Assembly (NCBI RefSeq): GCF_964030845.1 | Contig: NZ_OZ034983.1 | Location: 682,001-746,000, forward strand | Direction: 5' to 3' | Source: Candidatus Fukatsuia endosymbiont of Tuberolachnus salignus | GTDB taxonomy: Bacteria; Pseudomonadota; Gammaproteobacteria; Enterobacterales; Enterobacteriaceae | DNA: 64,000 nucleotides | Shown here: piece after piece, positions 1 through 8,042 of the stretch | How positions within the stretch are numbered: position 1 is the first letter of the stretch | How the letters are laid out: each line of letters starts with the position of its first letter | Notes under the pieces: generated by a model | Told to the model about the DNA's origin: nothing | What the model saw: the letters and a program-made list of their open reading frames with translations, nothing else | The model's database searches: none | Made by a program: the position numbers and the translations under genes

Positions 1-102
1 ACTGAACCTGTTGTACGACTCAATGTAGAATCTCGTGCCAATAAAATACTGTTGGATGAAAAAACAGATGAGATATTAGAGTTGCTGAGGCGAACATATT
101 AA
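1..102 (+). CDS. manB: Phosphomannomutase, C-terminal end (partial)
   Basis: The window opens inside an open frame that encodes 33 residues and stops with TAA. The segment VVRLNVESRANK resembles the C-terminal substrate-phosphate loop of ManB/CpsG phosphomannomutases, which convert mannose-6-phosphate to mannose-1-phosphate for GDP-mannose and O-antigen sugar synthesis. The following gene is wzz, and in Yersinia O-antigen clusters manB is directly followed by wzz, so the context agrees. Only the last domain is visible, so the subfamily (ManB, CpsG or RfbK) cannot be settled. Confidence 0.75.
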   Translation, partial: TEPVVRLNVESRANKILLDEKTDEILELLRRTY

Positions 103-218
103 CGCCTGGATGATATGGTCAGGGACATATGGAGATGGTAACAAAACAATCCCCATGGATACGATAAATAATAAATTTCCAGTAAATATAATTGGTTAAT
201 CAAGATGGATATCCATTA

Positions 219-1343
219 ATGAATGAAGAAATTAAGCGTAACCAAAATGTTGATGCAATGTCGAATAATTATGACTTTTCATCTTTATCCTCATCAAAAG
301 ATGAAATTGATCTCTTTGAGCTTTTCTCGATTATTGTCAAATCTAAAAAGACTATTTTATGGATGACTTTGTTGTTCGCTATTGTTGCGGCTGGGGTGTG
401 CTATTTATTGCCGCAAAAATGGACCAGTACAGCAGTCATTACCTCTGCCACGGATCAGCAACTGCAAGTATTAGATAAATTATCCAGTGAACTTACGGTG
501 TTAGGCATCAATATAGGTATTGATTCAAGTTATTTACTGGGAACTTTTGAACAGAGTTTCGACTCTGCCGATCTACGTGAAAAATATTTAATCAACTCCG
601 ATTATTTCAGATTAAAAATGAAAGAGAATCCAATAGATAAGATCCAACAGCGTATATTGATTGAAAACATAGTGAATAATAATATTCTTTCCAACTCGTC
701 TTTAGACAAGAAAGACAAGGAAAATAAGCATTACAATTTTTATACCTTATCTTACAGTGCTGAAACACCACAGGATGCCTATAATTTATTACAAGGGTAT
801 ATTGATTATGTTAACGCCATTGTTAATAAAAATGTAAAAATAAAAATTCAACGGGCAGTAGACATAGCGAAATTGAATACGGATGAGCAATATAGGTTTG
901 ATCTGTTAAAAGCTAAAAATAATTTGAGTGTTAACATCGAAAAATTGAAAATTGCAATTGCTATTGCAAATGTGGCTGGAGTGAAGACACCGGTAAATGG
1001 CAGTGGTACATTCAATGATGACGATACTTTTCCTATTACTATCGGTTCTTATGCTCTCAACAAAAAATTGGAATCGCTACAAACTATTGGCGATATTACC
1101 ACTATCAATGCCGATCTTTTGAATCGTAAATTACACTTGAATCAGCTAAATATGTTGGCCATTCCTAAACTGACTGTGATGCCTTTCCAATATTTACAAC
1201 AAGCCTCTGGTTCGATAAAGAAGAATTCACCGAAAAGTACTTTTATCGTTCTTCTCAGTGTATTTATGGGGTTGTTCTGTTCGGTAGGCTACGTTCTGAT
1301 TCGGCATTTTGTTAAAGAACGTAAAAATCAGTTGGCTGGATGA
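219..1343 (+). CDS. wzz: Wzz/FepE-type polysaccharide chain-length determinant
   Basis: Inner-membrane polysaccharide co-polymerase that sets O-antigen modal length together with Wzy. The sequence shows the family layout: a short cytoplasmic N-terminus with DEIDLFELFSIIVKSKK just before the first membrane helix (about residues 44-64), a long periplasmic domain rich in coiled-coil segments, and a second helix near the C-terminus (FIVLLSVFMGLFCSVGYVLI) followed by a basic tail. An ATG at 219 is preferred; a TTG at 192 would add nine residues. Length (374 aa) fits the longer Wzz/FepE members. It follows manB as in Yersinia O-antigen loci, but gsk, the usual next gene there, is not present: an ERIC element and mscL follow. 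Composition is AT-rich, as is common for O-antigen loci. Confidence 0.85.
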   Translation: MNEEIKRNQNVDAMSNNYDFSSLSSSKDEIDLFELFSIIVKSKKTILWMTLLFAIVAAGVCYLLPQKWTSTAVITSATDQQLQVLDKLSSELTVLGINIGIDSSYLLGTFEQSFDSADLREKYLINSDYFRLKMKENPIDKIQQRILIENIVNNNILSNSSLDKKDKENKHYNFYTLSYSAETPQDAYNLLQGYIDYVNAIVNKNVKIKIQRAVDIAKLNTDEQYRFDLLKAKNNLSVNIEKLKIAIAIANVAGVKTPVNGSGTFNDDDTFPITIGSYALNKKLESLQTIGDITTINADLLNRKLHLNQLNMLAIPKLTVMPFQYLQQASGSIKKNSPKSTFIVLLSVFMGLFCSVGYVLIRHFVKERKNQLAG

Positions 1344-1358
1344 TGTGTCTCTTCTCTG

Positions 1359-1383
1359 TTATGCGACCTGGGTGGTCGCATAA
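1359..1383. terminator. Stem-loop after wzz
   Basis: A perfect 10-bp inverted repeat (TTATGCGACC with GGTCGCATAA) with a five-base loop lies 16 bases after the wzz stop. It would fit transcription termination of the O-antigen operon. No strong T run follows directly, so this is a likely but unproven terminator. Confidence 0.5.
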
Positions 1384-1399
1384 ATTCGTTTAGATCATA

Positions 1400-1521
1400 T
1401 ACCCAATGAATTTCGAGTACGGCCAGGCGGCAATCAATCGAACCCCAGGAGTGTACAAGTAGTACATGACTGGGATGAGTGCAAGCAGCCAACGCCGCCG
1501 TAACTTGAAAGGTGAAGGGTA
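1400..1521 (+). repeat. ERIC element, copy 1
   Basis: The 122-bp element begins TACCC and ends GGGTA and is flanked by TA on both sides. The core with CCCAGGAGTG, GACTGGGATGAG and CAGCCAACGC matches my memory of the enterobacterial repetitive intergenic consensus (ERIC/IRU), usually 120-127 bp. The outer about 25 bases form imperfect inverted repeats. It sits in the gap between the convergent genes wzz and mscL. Confidence 0.9.
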
Positions 1522-1527
1522 TATTGC

Positions 1528-1932
1528 TTATTTTAGCTTGGTGACATTGGTTAATAAATCGCGGATTTCGGTTAACAATTTTTCTTCGTTACTGGGTGCG
1601 GTTGATTCTATAGTTTGCATTCGGCGCAAATGATTCATCAACTTGACTGTTGCAAATATCGCTAAGGCAATCAGTAAAAAATCAAAAACACTTTGAATAA
1701 ATAAACCATAATTCATGACTACAGCAGGAGTGGTATTCCCCGCTGCGCGTAATATAAAATAAAGTTGTTTAAAATCGATACCTCCTATCAACAGTCCTAA
1801 CACGGGCATAATAATATCACCAACTAATGAAGAAATTATTTTTCCAAATGCGGAACCAATGATAACACCCACCGCCAAATCAACAACATTGCCACGTAGA
1901 GCAAATTCACGAAATTCCTTTATCAAGCTCAT
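1528..1932 (-). CDS. mscL: Large-conductance mechanosensitive channel
   Basis: Homopentameric inner-membrane channel that releases solutes under hypo-osmotic stress. The 134-residue product begins MSLIKEFREFALRGNVVDLA, the conserved amphipathic N-terminus and start of TM1 of MscL, and carries TM2 (about residues 75-98) and the charged C-terminal bundle ending EEKLLTEIRDLL. The E. coli protein is 136 aa. The start at 1932 is chosen over an upstream in-frame codon because AAGGAG lies seven bases before it and the family begins here. It is last in the def-fmt-rsmB-trkA-mscL series, the same order as in E. coli. Confidence 0.95.
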   Translation of the reverse strand: MSLIKEFREFALRGNVVDLAVGVIIGSAFGKIISSLVGDIIMPVLGLLIGGIDFKQLYFILRAAGNTTPAVVMNYGLFIQSVFDFLLIALAIFATVKLMNHLRRMQTIESTAPSNEEKLLTEIRDLLTNVTKLK

Positions 1933-2012
1933 CACATAACTCCTTGCTAGTAAAATTTGATTCATTCACACTAAATTATAGGAAATTTTTAGTTACAGAA
2001 ACCAATTAATAT

Positions 2013-2158
2013 TAGACTTCTTGCAAAACCGTCGTTCGTTATGCGAAGTCAAGGCGCCTGGAGCGCAGAACTGCATGGTACCGAGTACACGAGGATTGCG
2101 ATTACCACGTAACGCAGAATTCGCAGCACGTACAGTAGTAGATTTTGCAAGAAGTCTA
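2013..2158. repeat. Repeat C, copy 1 (146 bp, terminal inverted repeats)
   Basis: Starts TAGACTTCTTGCAAAAC and ends TTTTGCAAGAAGTCTA, so the ends are near-perfect inverted repeats of about 17 bp. The interior shares GCGAAGTCAAGGCGC, GAGGATTGC and CACGTAACGCAGAATT with other copies at 21143-21260, 30811-30952 and 33345-33487. There is no open frame, so it looks like a MITE or other non-coding repeat. I do not know a published name. It lies upstream of mscL. Confidence 0.85.
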
Positions 2159-2211
2159 TTTGTTATCTACAAGGATATCAGCTAAAGCGTATTTGAATGG
2201 AAGCCAGTTCT

Positions 2212-3594
2212 TTACAGAAAGAAAGGACTGGGTTGAAATAATTTCTCAACATCCGCAATAAATTCTTTATGAGTAATAAACATCACCACGTGATCACCTT
2301 GCTGAATCACAGAATCATTATTGGCAATAATGACTTTATCACCACGGACGATAGCACCAATGGTTGTACCTGGCGGTAATTTGATTTTGCCTACTTCCCG
2401 TCCGATAACTCTGGAAGTGCTTTCATCACCGTGAGCAATGGCTTCGATAGCTTCAGCAACGCCCCGGCGCAGTGATGCGACACCAATAATATCCGCTTTA
2501 CGTACATAACCTAATAATGCCGAAATCGTTGCCTGTTGTGGTGAAATGACAATATCCACTACACCACCTTGAACTAAAGCGACATAAGCACTACGTTGGA
2601 TCAACACCATCGCTTTCTTAGCTCCCATGTTCTTTGCAAGCATGGCAGACATAATATTGATTTCATCGTTATTCGTTATAGTGATAAAAACATCGACCTG
2701 TTCTATATGCCCTTCTGCTAATCTTTCCTGATCTGATGCGTCACTATGGTATACAACAGTTTTATGAAGCATTTCAGCTAATTCCGCTGCTCGCTGCTCG
2801 TTGTTTTCAATGAGTTTTACTTTGTAATCATTCTCGAGCCGCAGCGCTAAGCCCGCGCCAACATTGCCACCGCCCGCGATCATAATGCGTTCGTACGACT
2901 TTTCCAAAGGTTGTAATTCACTCATGACTGTCTTGATATATTGTGAGTCGACGATAAAAAATATTTCATCACCCGCTTCAATAATGGTGGATTTTTGAGG
3001 GTGTATGGGTTGATCTTGGCGAAATATTGCTACGACCAGAGCGTTAACATTCTTCTTGCGCATAACATCACTTAAGGAAGCAAGGTCACTACCCACGGAA
3101 GATCCACCGTAATAAGCCTTCACGGCGACAATACTCACTTTTCCTTCGGAGAAATTAACCACCTGTAATGCACCAGGATATTCAATTAATTTATAAATAG
3201 AATCAATGACCAGTTGTTCTGGTGAAATTAAATGGTCAATGGGTATTCCCGCTAACTGAAAAAGAGTATCTGTTTCCCGGATATATTCAGGTGAACGAAT
3301 GCGAGCAATACGGCGCGGTGTCTTAAATAATGAATAAGCAATTTGACAGGCGACCATATTGGTTTCGTCGCAGCTGGTTACCGCAACCAACATGTCTACA
3401 TTTTCAGCGCCAGCTTCGCGCAATACTCGAGGATAAGAGCCTTTGCCTTGCACAACTCGTAGATCAAATTTTTCTTTTAACTGGTTCAGGCGCTCCGCAT
3501 TCGTATCGACAACAGTAATATCATTTTTCTCAACAACCAGGTTCTCCGCTAATGTGGCACCTACTTGCCCCGCTCCAAGAATGATTATTTTCAT
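2212..3594 (-). CDS. trkA: Trk potassium uptake regulatory protein TrkA
   Basis: Peripheral, NAD-binding regulator that gates the TrkH/TrkG potassium channel. Two RCK (KTN) halves are visible, each with a Rossmann N-domain: MKIIILGAGQVGATLAENL at residue 1 and ERIMIAGGGNVGAGLALRL near 235. Each is followed by a TrkA_C subdomain. The 460-residue length matches E. coli TrkA (458). It lies between rsmB and mscL, as in E. coli. No frameshift or missing motif was seen. Confidence 0.96.
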   Translation of the reverse strand: MKIIILGAGQVGATLAENLVVEKNDITVVDTNAERLNQLKEKFDLRVVQGKGSYPRVLREAGAENVDMLVAVTSCDETNMVACQIAYSLFKTPRRIARIRSPEYIRETDTLFQLAGIPIDHLISPEQLVIDSIYKLIEYPGALQVVNFSEGKVSIVAVKAYYGGSSVGSDLASLSDVMRKKNVNALVVAIFRQDQPIHPQKSTIIEAGDEIFFIVDSQYIKTVMSELQPLEKSYERIMIAGGGNVGAGLALRLENDYKVKLIENNEQRAAELAEMLHKTVVYHSDASDQERLAEGHIEQVDVFITITNNDEINIMSAMLAKNMGAKKAMVLIQRSAYVALVQGGVVDIVISPQQATISALLGYVRKADIIGVASLRRGVAEAIEAIAHGDESTSRVIGREVGKIKLPPGTTIGAIVRGDKVIIANNDSVIQQGDHVVMFITHKEFIADVEKLFQPSPFFL

Positions 3595-3618
3595 CGTTTT
3601 CTCTTTTTCACTCTGAAA

Positions 3619-4944
3619 TTACGTTTCGTAGGTTGATTTATCTCTGGCCGATTTGGTTAACCTGGCATAAAAGAAACCATCCCCCTCATCAGGATGAGGA
3701 AGATTCTGTTTACCAAAGGTGTCTGTCACTTTAGTTTTTATAAGTTGTGCATCCGGCTGACGTTGCAAAAATGATGCAATTTGCTGCTGATTCTCTTCCG
3801 GTAAAATGGAACAGGTGGCATAGAGCATCAGCCCTCCTCTTTTTAATTTCGGCCAGATAGCATCCATGATCTCCGCCTGTAATCGCGCAAGTTCGGTGAT
3901 ATCACTGTCTCGACGTAGCCACTTGATATCGGGATGGCGGCGGATCACGCCGGTGGCAGAACAAGGCGCATCAAGCAGGATCCGATCAAATAATCGGTCA
4001 CCACACCATGCCTCGGGGCTGCGACCATCACCCATTTTGACCGTGGCTTGTAATTGCAGACGTTGTAAATTTTCTTTAACACGCTGTAATCGCTGTTCAT
4101 CAATATCGACAGCTAATACCTGAGCATTGGGTGCGACCTCAAGAATATGAGTAGTTTTTCCTCCTGGTGCAGCACATAAATCAAGGATTTGCTCACCATT
4201 TTGTGGATCAAGTAGATCAACACACCCCTGTGCTGAGGCATCTTGAACGGTGATCCAGCCAAGCGCAAAACCGGGCAGACTGTCGACTGAACGAGGTACG
4301 ATCAGACGGATCGCATCCTTATAGGAAGGATGAGCTTGTGCCTCAATTCCCGCCTGTTGCAACAGTGCTAAATATTCACGACGAGACTGATGGAGCCTGT
4401 TTACTCGTAGCCACATGGGTGGTTTCTGATTATTCGCTATTAGGATTTGTTGCCATTGATGCGGATAAGCCATTTGGATGCGATTGAACAACCAGCTAGG
4501 ATGCAAATAGTGACTTTCGTCGTTGCTCGTCTGCTCTATTCGTTCCAACAACTCGATCTGTTGGCGCTGAAACTGGCGTAATACACCATTGATCAATCCT
4601 TTTAATTGTGGCTGTTTCAGCGCAGTGGCGGCGGCAACGGTTTCAGATAACACTGCGTGAGCGGGGATCCTTGTATAAATTAGCTGATAGAGGCCGATCA
4701 TCAGCAAATAATGAAACACACGCTGTTTCCCTGACATCGGACGCGTCATTAATTGTTGAATACAACATTCAAGTTTAGGTAAAACACGTAACGTGCCAAA
4801 GCACAATTCTTGCAACAACGCACGATCTTTGACAGAGACACTCTGCTGTGATCCTGGTAGCACAGTATTCAGTGATTTTCCTTGATCTAATACCTGACTG
4901 ATTGCTTTAGCAGCGATACTACGCAGATTGTAAGTGTTTTTCAT
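3619..4944 (-). CDS. rsmB: 16S rRNA m5C967 methyltransferase
   Basis: Methylates cytosine 967 of 16S rRNA using S-adenosylmethionine. The N-terminal NusB-like RNA-binding domain (about residues 1-140) is followed by the catalytic fold with ILDLCAAPGGKTTHILE as SAM motif I, LLDAPCSATGVIRRHPD carrying one conserved cysteine, and YATCSILPEEN carrying the catalytic cysteine. The start at 4944 (MKNTYNLRS) is 16 bases past the fmt stop and matches the family N-terminus; a TTG further upstream would overlap fmt. Length 441 aa against about 429 in E. coli. Confidence 0.95.
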   Translation of the reverse strand: MKNTYNLRSIAAKAISQVLDQGKSLNTVLPGSQQSVSVKDRALLQELCFGTLRVLPKLECCIQQLMTRPMSGKQRVFHYLLMIGLYQLIYTRIPAHAVLSETVAAATALKQPQLKGLINGVLRQFQRQQIELLERIEQTSNDESHYLHPSWLFNRIQMAYPHQWQQILIANNQKPPMWLRVNRLHQSRREYLALLQQAGIEAQAHPSYKDAIRLIVPRSVDSLPGFALGWITVQDASAQGCVDLLDPQNGEQILDLCAAPGGKTTHILEVAPNAQVLAVDIDEQRLQRVKENLQRLQLQATVKMGDGRSPEAWCGDRLFDRILLDAPCSATGVIRRHPDIKWLRRDSDITELARLQAEIMDAIWPKLKRGGLMLYATCSILPEENQQQIASFLQRQPDAQLIKTKVTDTFGKQNLPHPDEGDGFFYARLTKSARDKSTYET

Positions 4945-4960
4945 AGCCAAGCAGAAACCA

Positions 4961-5923
4961 TTATTCGAGTTGATTCCCAACGGAGAACCATTCGCGTCGA
5001 GAATTTAGCAAATCGGCGGCTGACATCACCTTTTTACCTGCAAGTTGCAGCTGTGTAATATTAAGTACACCGTCAGTGGTCGCAATTTGAATACCATTGC
5101 TATCGGCATGGATAACCGTACCACGAGGGGTGTTCGACTGATTTATTGCAGGTAGCACTTCCGCCTGCCAGACTTTTATCCGTTGTTGGTCAACAGTAAA
5201 GTAACTGACAGGCCATGGATTAAATGCGCGAATGCAACGTTCCAGCTGAGAAGCAGAAAGTGACCAGTCGAGCTTAGCCTCTTCTTTACTTAATTTTGCT
5301 GCGTAAGTAACCTGTCTTTCATCCTGTTTCTCCCCCTGTACACTGTCATCAAGTTGCTTGAGTGTGTTCAGTAACCCCGCCGATCCCAATTTTGCCAATT
5401 TGTGGTACAAAGTAGCACTGGTGTCATCGGGCTGTATACCACAGGCGACCTTATGCAACATATTGCCAGTATCTAATCCAACATCCATGCGCATGATAGT
5501 GACACCGCTTTCTTCATCACCCGACCACAACGCGCGTTGGATCGGGGCAGCACCACGCCAACGTGGCAGCAAGGAGCCGTGGACATTAATGCAACCTAGA
5601 CGCGGCATAGCCAGTACTGCTGGGGGCAAAATCAGACCGTAAGCAACCACTACCATAACGTCAACACGCCAACGGGTAACAAGATCGGAAACCAATTGCT
5701 GATTCTCTTTCAGGCGCAACGACTTTGGCTGATACAGAGCAATATTGTGCTGCTGCGCTAATACCTTTACAGGGCTGGGTGTTAATCTATTTCCTCTGCC
5801 CGCTGGCCGATCAGGTTGGGTGAACACACCAACGATTTGATGCTTGGAAGACAGTAATACGCTAAGGTGATGCGCTGCGAAATCAGGTGTTCCTGCGAAA
5901 ATAATCTTTAAAGAATCACACAC
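4961..5923 (-). CDS. fmt: Methionyl-tRNA formyltransferase
   Basis: Formylates initiator Met-tRNA with 10-formyl-tetrahydrofolate. Residues IIFAGTPDFAAHHL at the N-terminus, GCINVHGSLLPRWRGAAPIQ (formyl-transfer site with Asn, His and the HGSLLP motif) and the C-terminal OB-like domain ending LLNSRREWFSVGN are all present. The start is GTG at 5923 with AGGAGA upstream. Length 320 aa (E. coli 315). It follows def with 22 bases between, the usual def-fmt pair, and both act on the initiator methionine. Confidence 0.96.
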   Translation of the reverse strand: MCDSLKIIFAGTPDFAAHHLSVLLSSKHQIVGVFTQPDRPAGRGNRLTPSPVKVLAQQHNIALYQPKSLRLKENQQLVSDLVTRWRVDVMVVVAYGLILPPAVLAMPRLGCINVHGSLLPRWRGAAPIQRALWSGDEESGVTIMRMDVGLDTGNMLHKVACGIQPDDTSATLYHKLAKLGSAGLLNTLKQLDDSVQGEKQDERQVTYAAKLSKEEAKLDWSLSASQLERCIRAFNPWPVSYFTVDQQRIKVWQAEVLPAINQSNTPRGTVIHADSNGIQIATTDGVLNITQLQLAGKKVMSAADLLNSRREWFSVGNQLE

Positions 5924-5945
5924 TTAAATCTCCTGAATGAGACCT

Positions 5946-6485
5946 TTAGTTATCTCGTGCTGCAAGCCTTGCCATTTTATCTAGCTTCTGGCGAATACGC
6001 TGACGCTTAAGCGGTGATAAATAATCGACAAACAGCTTACCTACCAGGTGATCCATCTCATGTTGAATACAAATGGCTAATAGACCATCAGCGTCGAGAT
6101 CAAATGATTTGCCTTCAATATCCAACGCCCTGATCGTTACCTTTTCAGCACGTGGTACAAGTGCGCGCTGATCAGGGATAGACAAGCAGCCTTCTTCAAT
6201 GCTTGTCTCACCACTTCTGTGCAGCAACTCAGGGTTGATTAAAACCCAAGGTCGATTAGATTGCTCTGGAACATCATTTTCATAACGATCACCAACGATA
6301 TGAATCACAATAATCTGCTGATGGATATCGACTTGTGTTGCTGCTAAGCCAATACCTTCTTCCTTATACATGGTTTCAAACATATCATGCACGATACGCT
6401 GGATTCCAGCATCCACTTTTTTAACCGGTTCTGCAATTGTGCGCAGTCGCTCATCCGGGAAACGTAATATTTTTAATGCTGACAT
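5946..6485 (-). CDS. def: Peptide deformylase
   Basis: Metallo-enzyme that removes the N-formyl group from new proteins. All three family motifs are visible: GIGLAATQ, EGCLSIP (with the metal-ligand Cys) and QHEMDHL (two His ligands and the catalytic Glu). Length is 179 aa compared with 169 in E. coli; the additional residues include a short insertion near residues 68-78 (NDVPEQSNRP). It is the first gene of the def-fmt-rsmB-trkA series, divergent from dprA. Confidence 0.97.
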   Translation of the reverse strand: MSALKILRFPDERLRTIAEPVKKVDAGIQRIVHDMFETMYKEEGIGLAATQVDIHQQIIVIHIVGDRYENDVPEQSNRPWVLINPELLHRSGETSIEEGCLSIPDQRALVPRAEKVTIRALDIEGKSFDLDADGLLAICIQHEMDHLVGKLFVDYLSPLKRQRIRQKLDKMARLAARDN

Positions 6486-6602
6486 AAATATTTAGATCTG
6501 TGTCTGAGAAATGAAGAATATTCGATCCCCATTCTAGACATTTTTACGCTCAATTGACAGCATCACTCATTGAAAGAATTTATCTGTGTGTATAGATTGT
6601 TC

Positions 6603-6904
6603 TAAGTCTATTCAGAATTTCCGTGAATGCCGCTTCGTACCACACAGCGGTTTATGTAGTAGGTCTTATGGGCGCAAAAAGTGCAGTTTATTCTTTGTAT
6701 ACCCTTCGCCTTTCAAGTTACGGTGGCGTTGGCTGCTCGCACTCATCCCAGTCATGTACTACTTGTACACTCCTGGGATTCGATTGATTGCCGCCTTGCC
6801 GTAACTCGAAATTCATTGGGTATATACAATAAAGGGAGTAAATGAGCATTTTGAGCGTGTTTTTGACGACGTATTAGTGAGCATAAGAGATTTCGAATAG
6901 GCTC
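6603..6904. repeat. Repeat B, copy 1, split by an ERIC element
   Basis: The left part (6603-6697) ends in AAAGTGCAGTTTATTCTTTG and the right part (6825-6904) carries TACAATAAAGGGAGTAAATG, GAGCATTTTGAGCG and GATTTCGAATAGGCTC. Joined together they align with the uninterrupted copy at 16195-16350. The ERIC at 6700-6822 sits at a TA in the repeat's central TGTATAC. The left end is degenerate. No coding potential is seen. Confidence 0.75.
6700..6822 (-). repeat. ERIC element, copy 2, nested in repeat B
   Basis: Inverted relative to copy 1: it begins TACCCTTCGCCTTTCAAG and ends CGAAATTCATTGGGTA, 123 bp, with TA on each side. The core CCCAGTCATGTACTACTTGT and CACTCCTGGGATTCG is the ERIC centre. It sits in the def-dprA divergent intergenic region and may carry or disturb the promoters there. 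Confidence 0.9.
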
Positions 6905-6919
6905 ATAAGAGGAGTGGGT

Positions 6920-8008
6920 ATGATAATAGCAGAAATATGGTTACGGATAAGCATGGTCAAAGGAATAGGGGCGGTTAGAAGTTGCACCATTGCTGAACGT
7001 TTAATCTATTACTCTGATGTTCACCCCGATGTGTTAATGGCTGCAGGATTGAATAAGTTGCAAGCTCAGCAATTTATCGGAGCTAATGACCAGTATATTG
7101 CCTCAACTTTAGCCTGGTTGGAGGATCCTTCTCACCATATGCTGATTTATGGGCATCTCGACTACCCAGAGCGGTTAAGCCATATATCTTCTGCACCTTT
7201 GCTGCTTTTCGTTACGGGGAATATTGCTGCTATTTCCCGACCGCAGGTGGCAATGGTAGGTAGTCGTAGTTTCAGCCATTATGGTCGGCGTTGGGCAAGA
7301 TATTTTGCTTCGGAACTAGTACAGCACGGTTTAGCTATTACCAGTGGGTTAGCTCTTGGTATCGATGCAATCTGTCATCAATCTGCATTATATTCTCAAG
7401 GGGAGACCATTGCGGTACTTGGTAGTGGGCTGAAAAATATCTACCCACACCAGCATGATGAATTAGCTCACCGTATTGTGGAACAAGGGGGTGCTCTGGT
7501 TTCTGAATTTTTAGTCACTTCATCGCCGTTAGCAACACATTTTCCACGGCGTAACCGGATTATTAGCGGATTAAGTTCTGCGGTAGTCGTGGTCGAAGCT
7601 TCGCTTAAAAGTGGTTCTCTTATCACGGCCAGATATGCATTAGAACAAGGGCGAGATGTATTTGCGCTGCCAGGTCCATTAGATAGCCCAACAAGTGACG
7701 GGGTACATTGGTTGATTCAACAGGGGGCTTATTTGGCAAATGATCCACGGGATATTGTTGAACAGCTTGAAGGGTCACTTCAGTGGCTATCTCTTAATAA
7801 GGATACTTCTCCGCCTTTTCCAGAAGAACAGCTTGAATTACCCTTCGTCGATGTATTGACTAACGTAGAGTATGAGGTAACGGCTGTTGATACTGTTGCG
7901 GAACGTGCCGGACAATCGGTGGCAGAGGTTGTGATCAAGCTACTTGATTTAGAGTTAGCAGGATGGATCAGCGCTGTGCCTGGTGGTTATATCCGAGTCA
8001 GGGGATGA
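6920..8008 (+). CDS. dprA: DNA processing protein DprA (Smf)
   Basis: Single-stranded DNA and RecA-loading protein of natural transformation, widely kept in Enterobacterales with an unclear role. The Rossmann-like DprA fold shows VAMVGSRSFSHYGRRWAR, TSGLALGIDAICHQ, AVLGSGLKNIYP, FPRRNRIISGLS and SGSLITARYALEQGRDVFALPG in order, followed by a C-terminal winged-helix domain ending AGWISAVPGGYIRVRG. ATG at 6920 is preferred because AGGAG precedes it. Length 362 aa (E. coli 374). The usual downstream genes smg, yrdD, tsaC and aroE are absent; an IS630 element starts 35 bases after the stop. Confidence 0.93.
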   Translation: MIIAEIWLRISMVKGIGAVRSCTIAERLIYYSDVHPDVLMAAGLNKLQAQQFIGANDQYIASTLAWLEDPSHHMLIYGHLDYPERLSHISSAPLLLFVTGNIAAISRPQVAMVGSRSFSHYGRRWARYFASELVQHGLAITSGLALGIDAICHQSALYSQGETIAVLGSGLKNIYPHQHDELAHRIVEQGGALVSEFLVTSSPLATHFPRRNRIISGLSSAVVVVEASLKSGSLITARYALEQGRDVFALPGPLDSPTSDGVHWLIQQGAYLANDPRDIVEQLEGSLQWLSLNKDTSPPFPEEQLELPFVDVLTNVEYEVTAVDTVAERAGQSVAEVVIKLLDLELAGWISAVPGGYIRVRG

Positions 8009-8042
8009 TATTATATACTCGTACTACGTAATGCCCTGTCTA

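Noticed and set aside
192..218. TTG start for wzz
   Set aside because: Gives nine more residues without a clear ribosome site; the ATG at 219 is preferred, though the upstream codon cannot be excluded.
4124..4300. Long antisense frames opposite rsmB, infB, nusA, rph and others
   Set aside because: They follow the codon pattern of the real genes on the other strand, have no ribosome sites and match no family.
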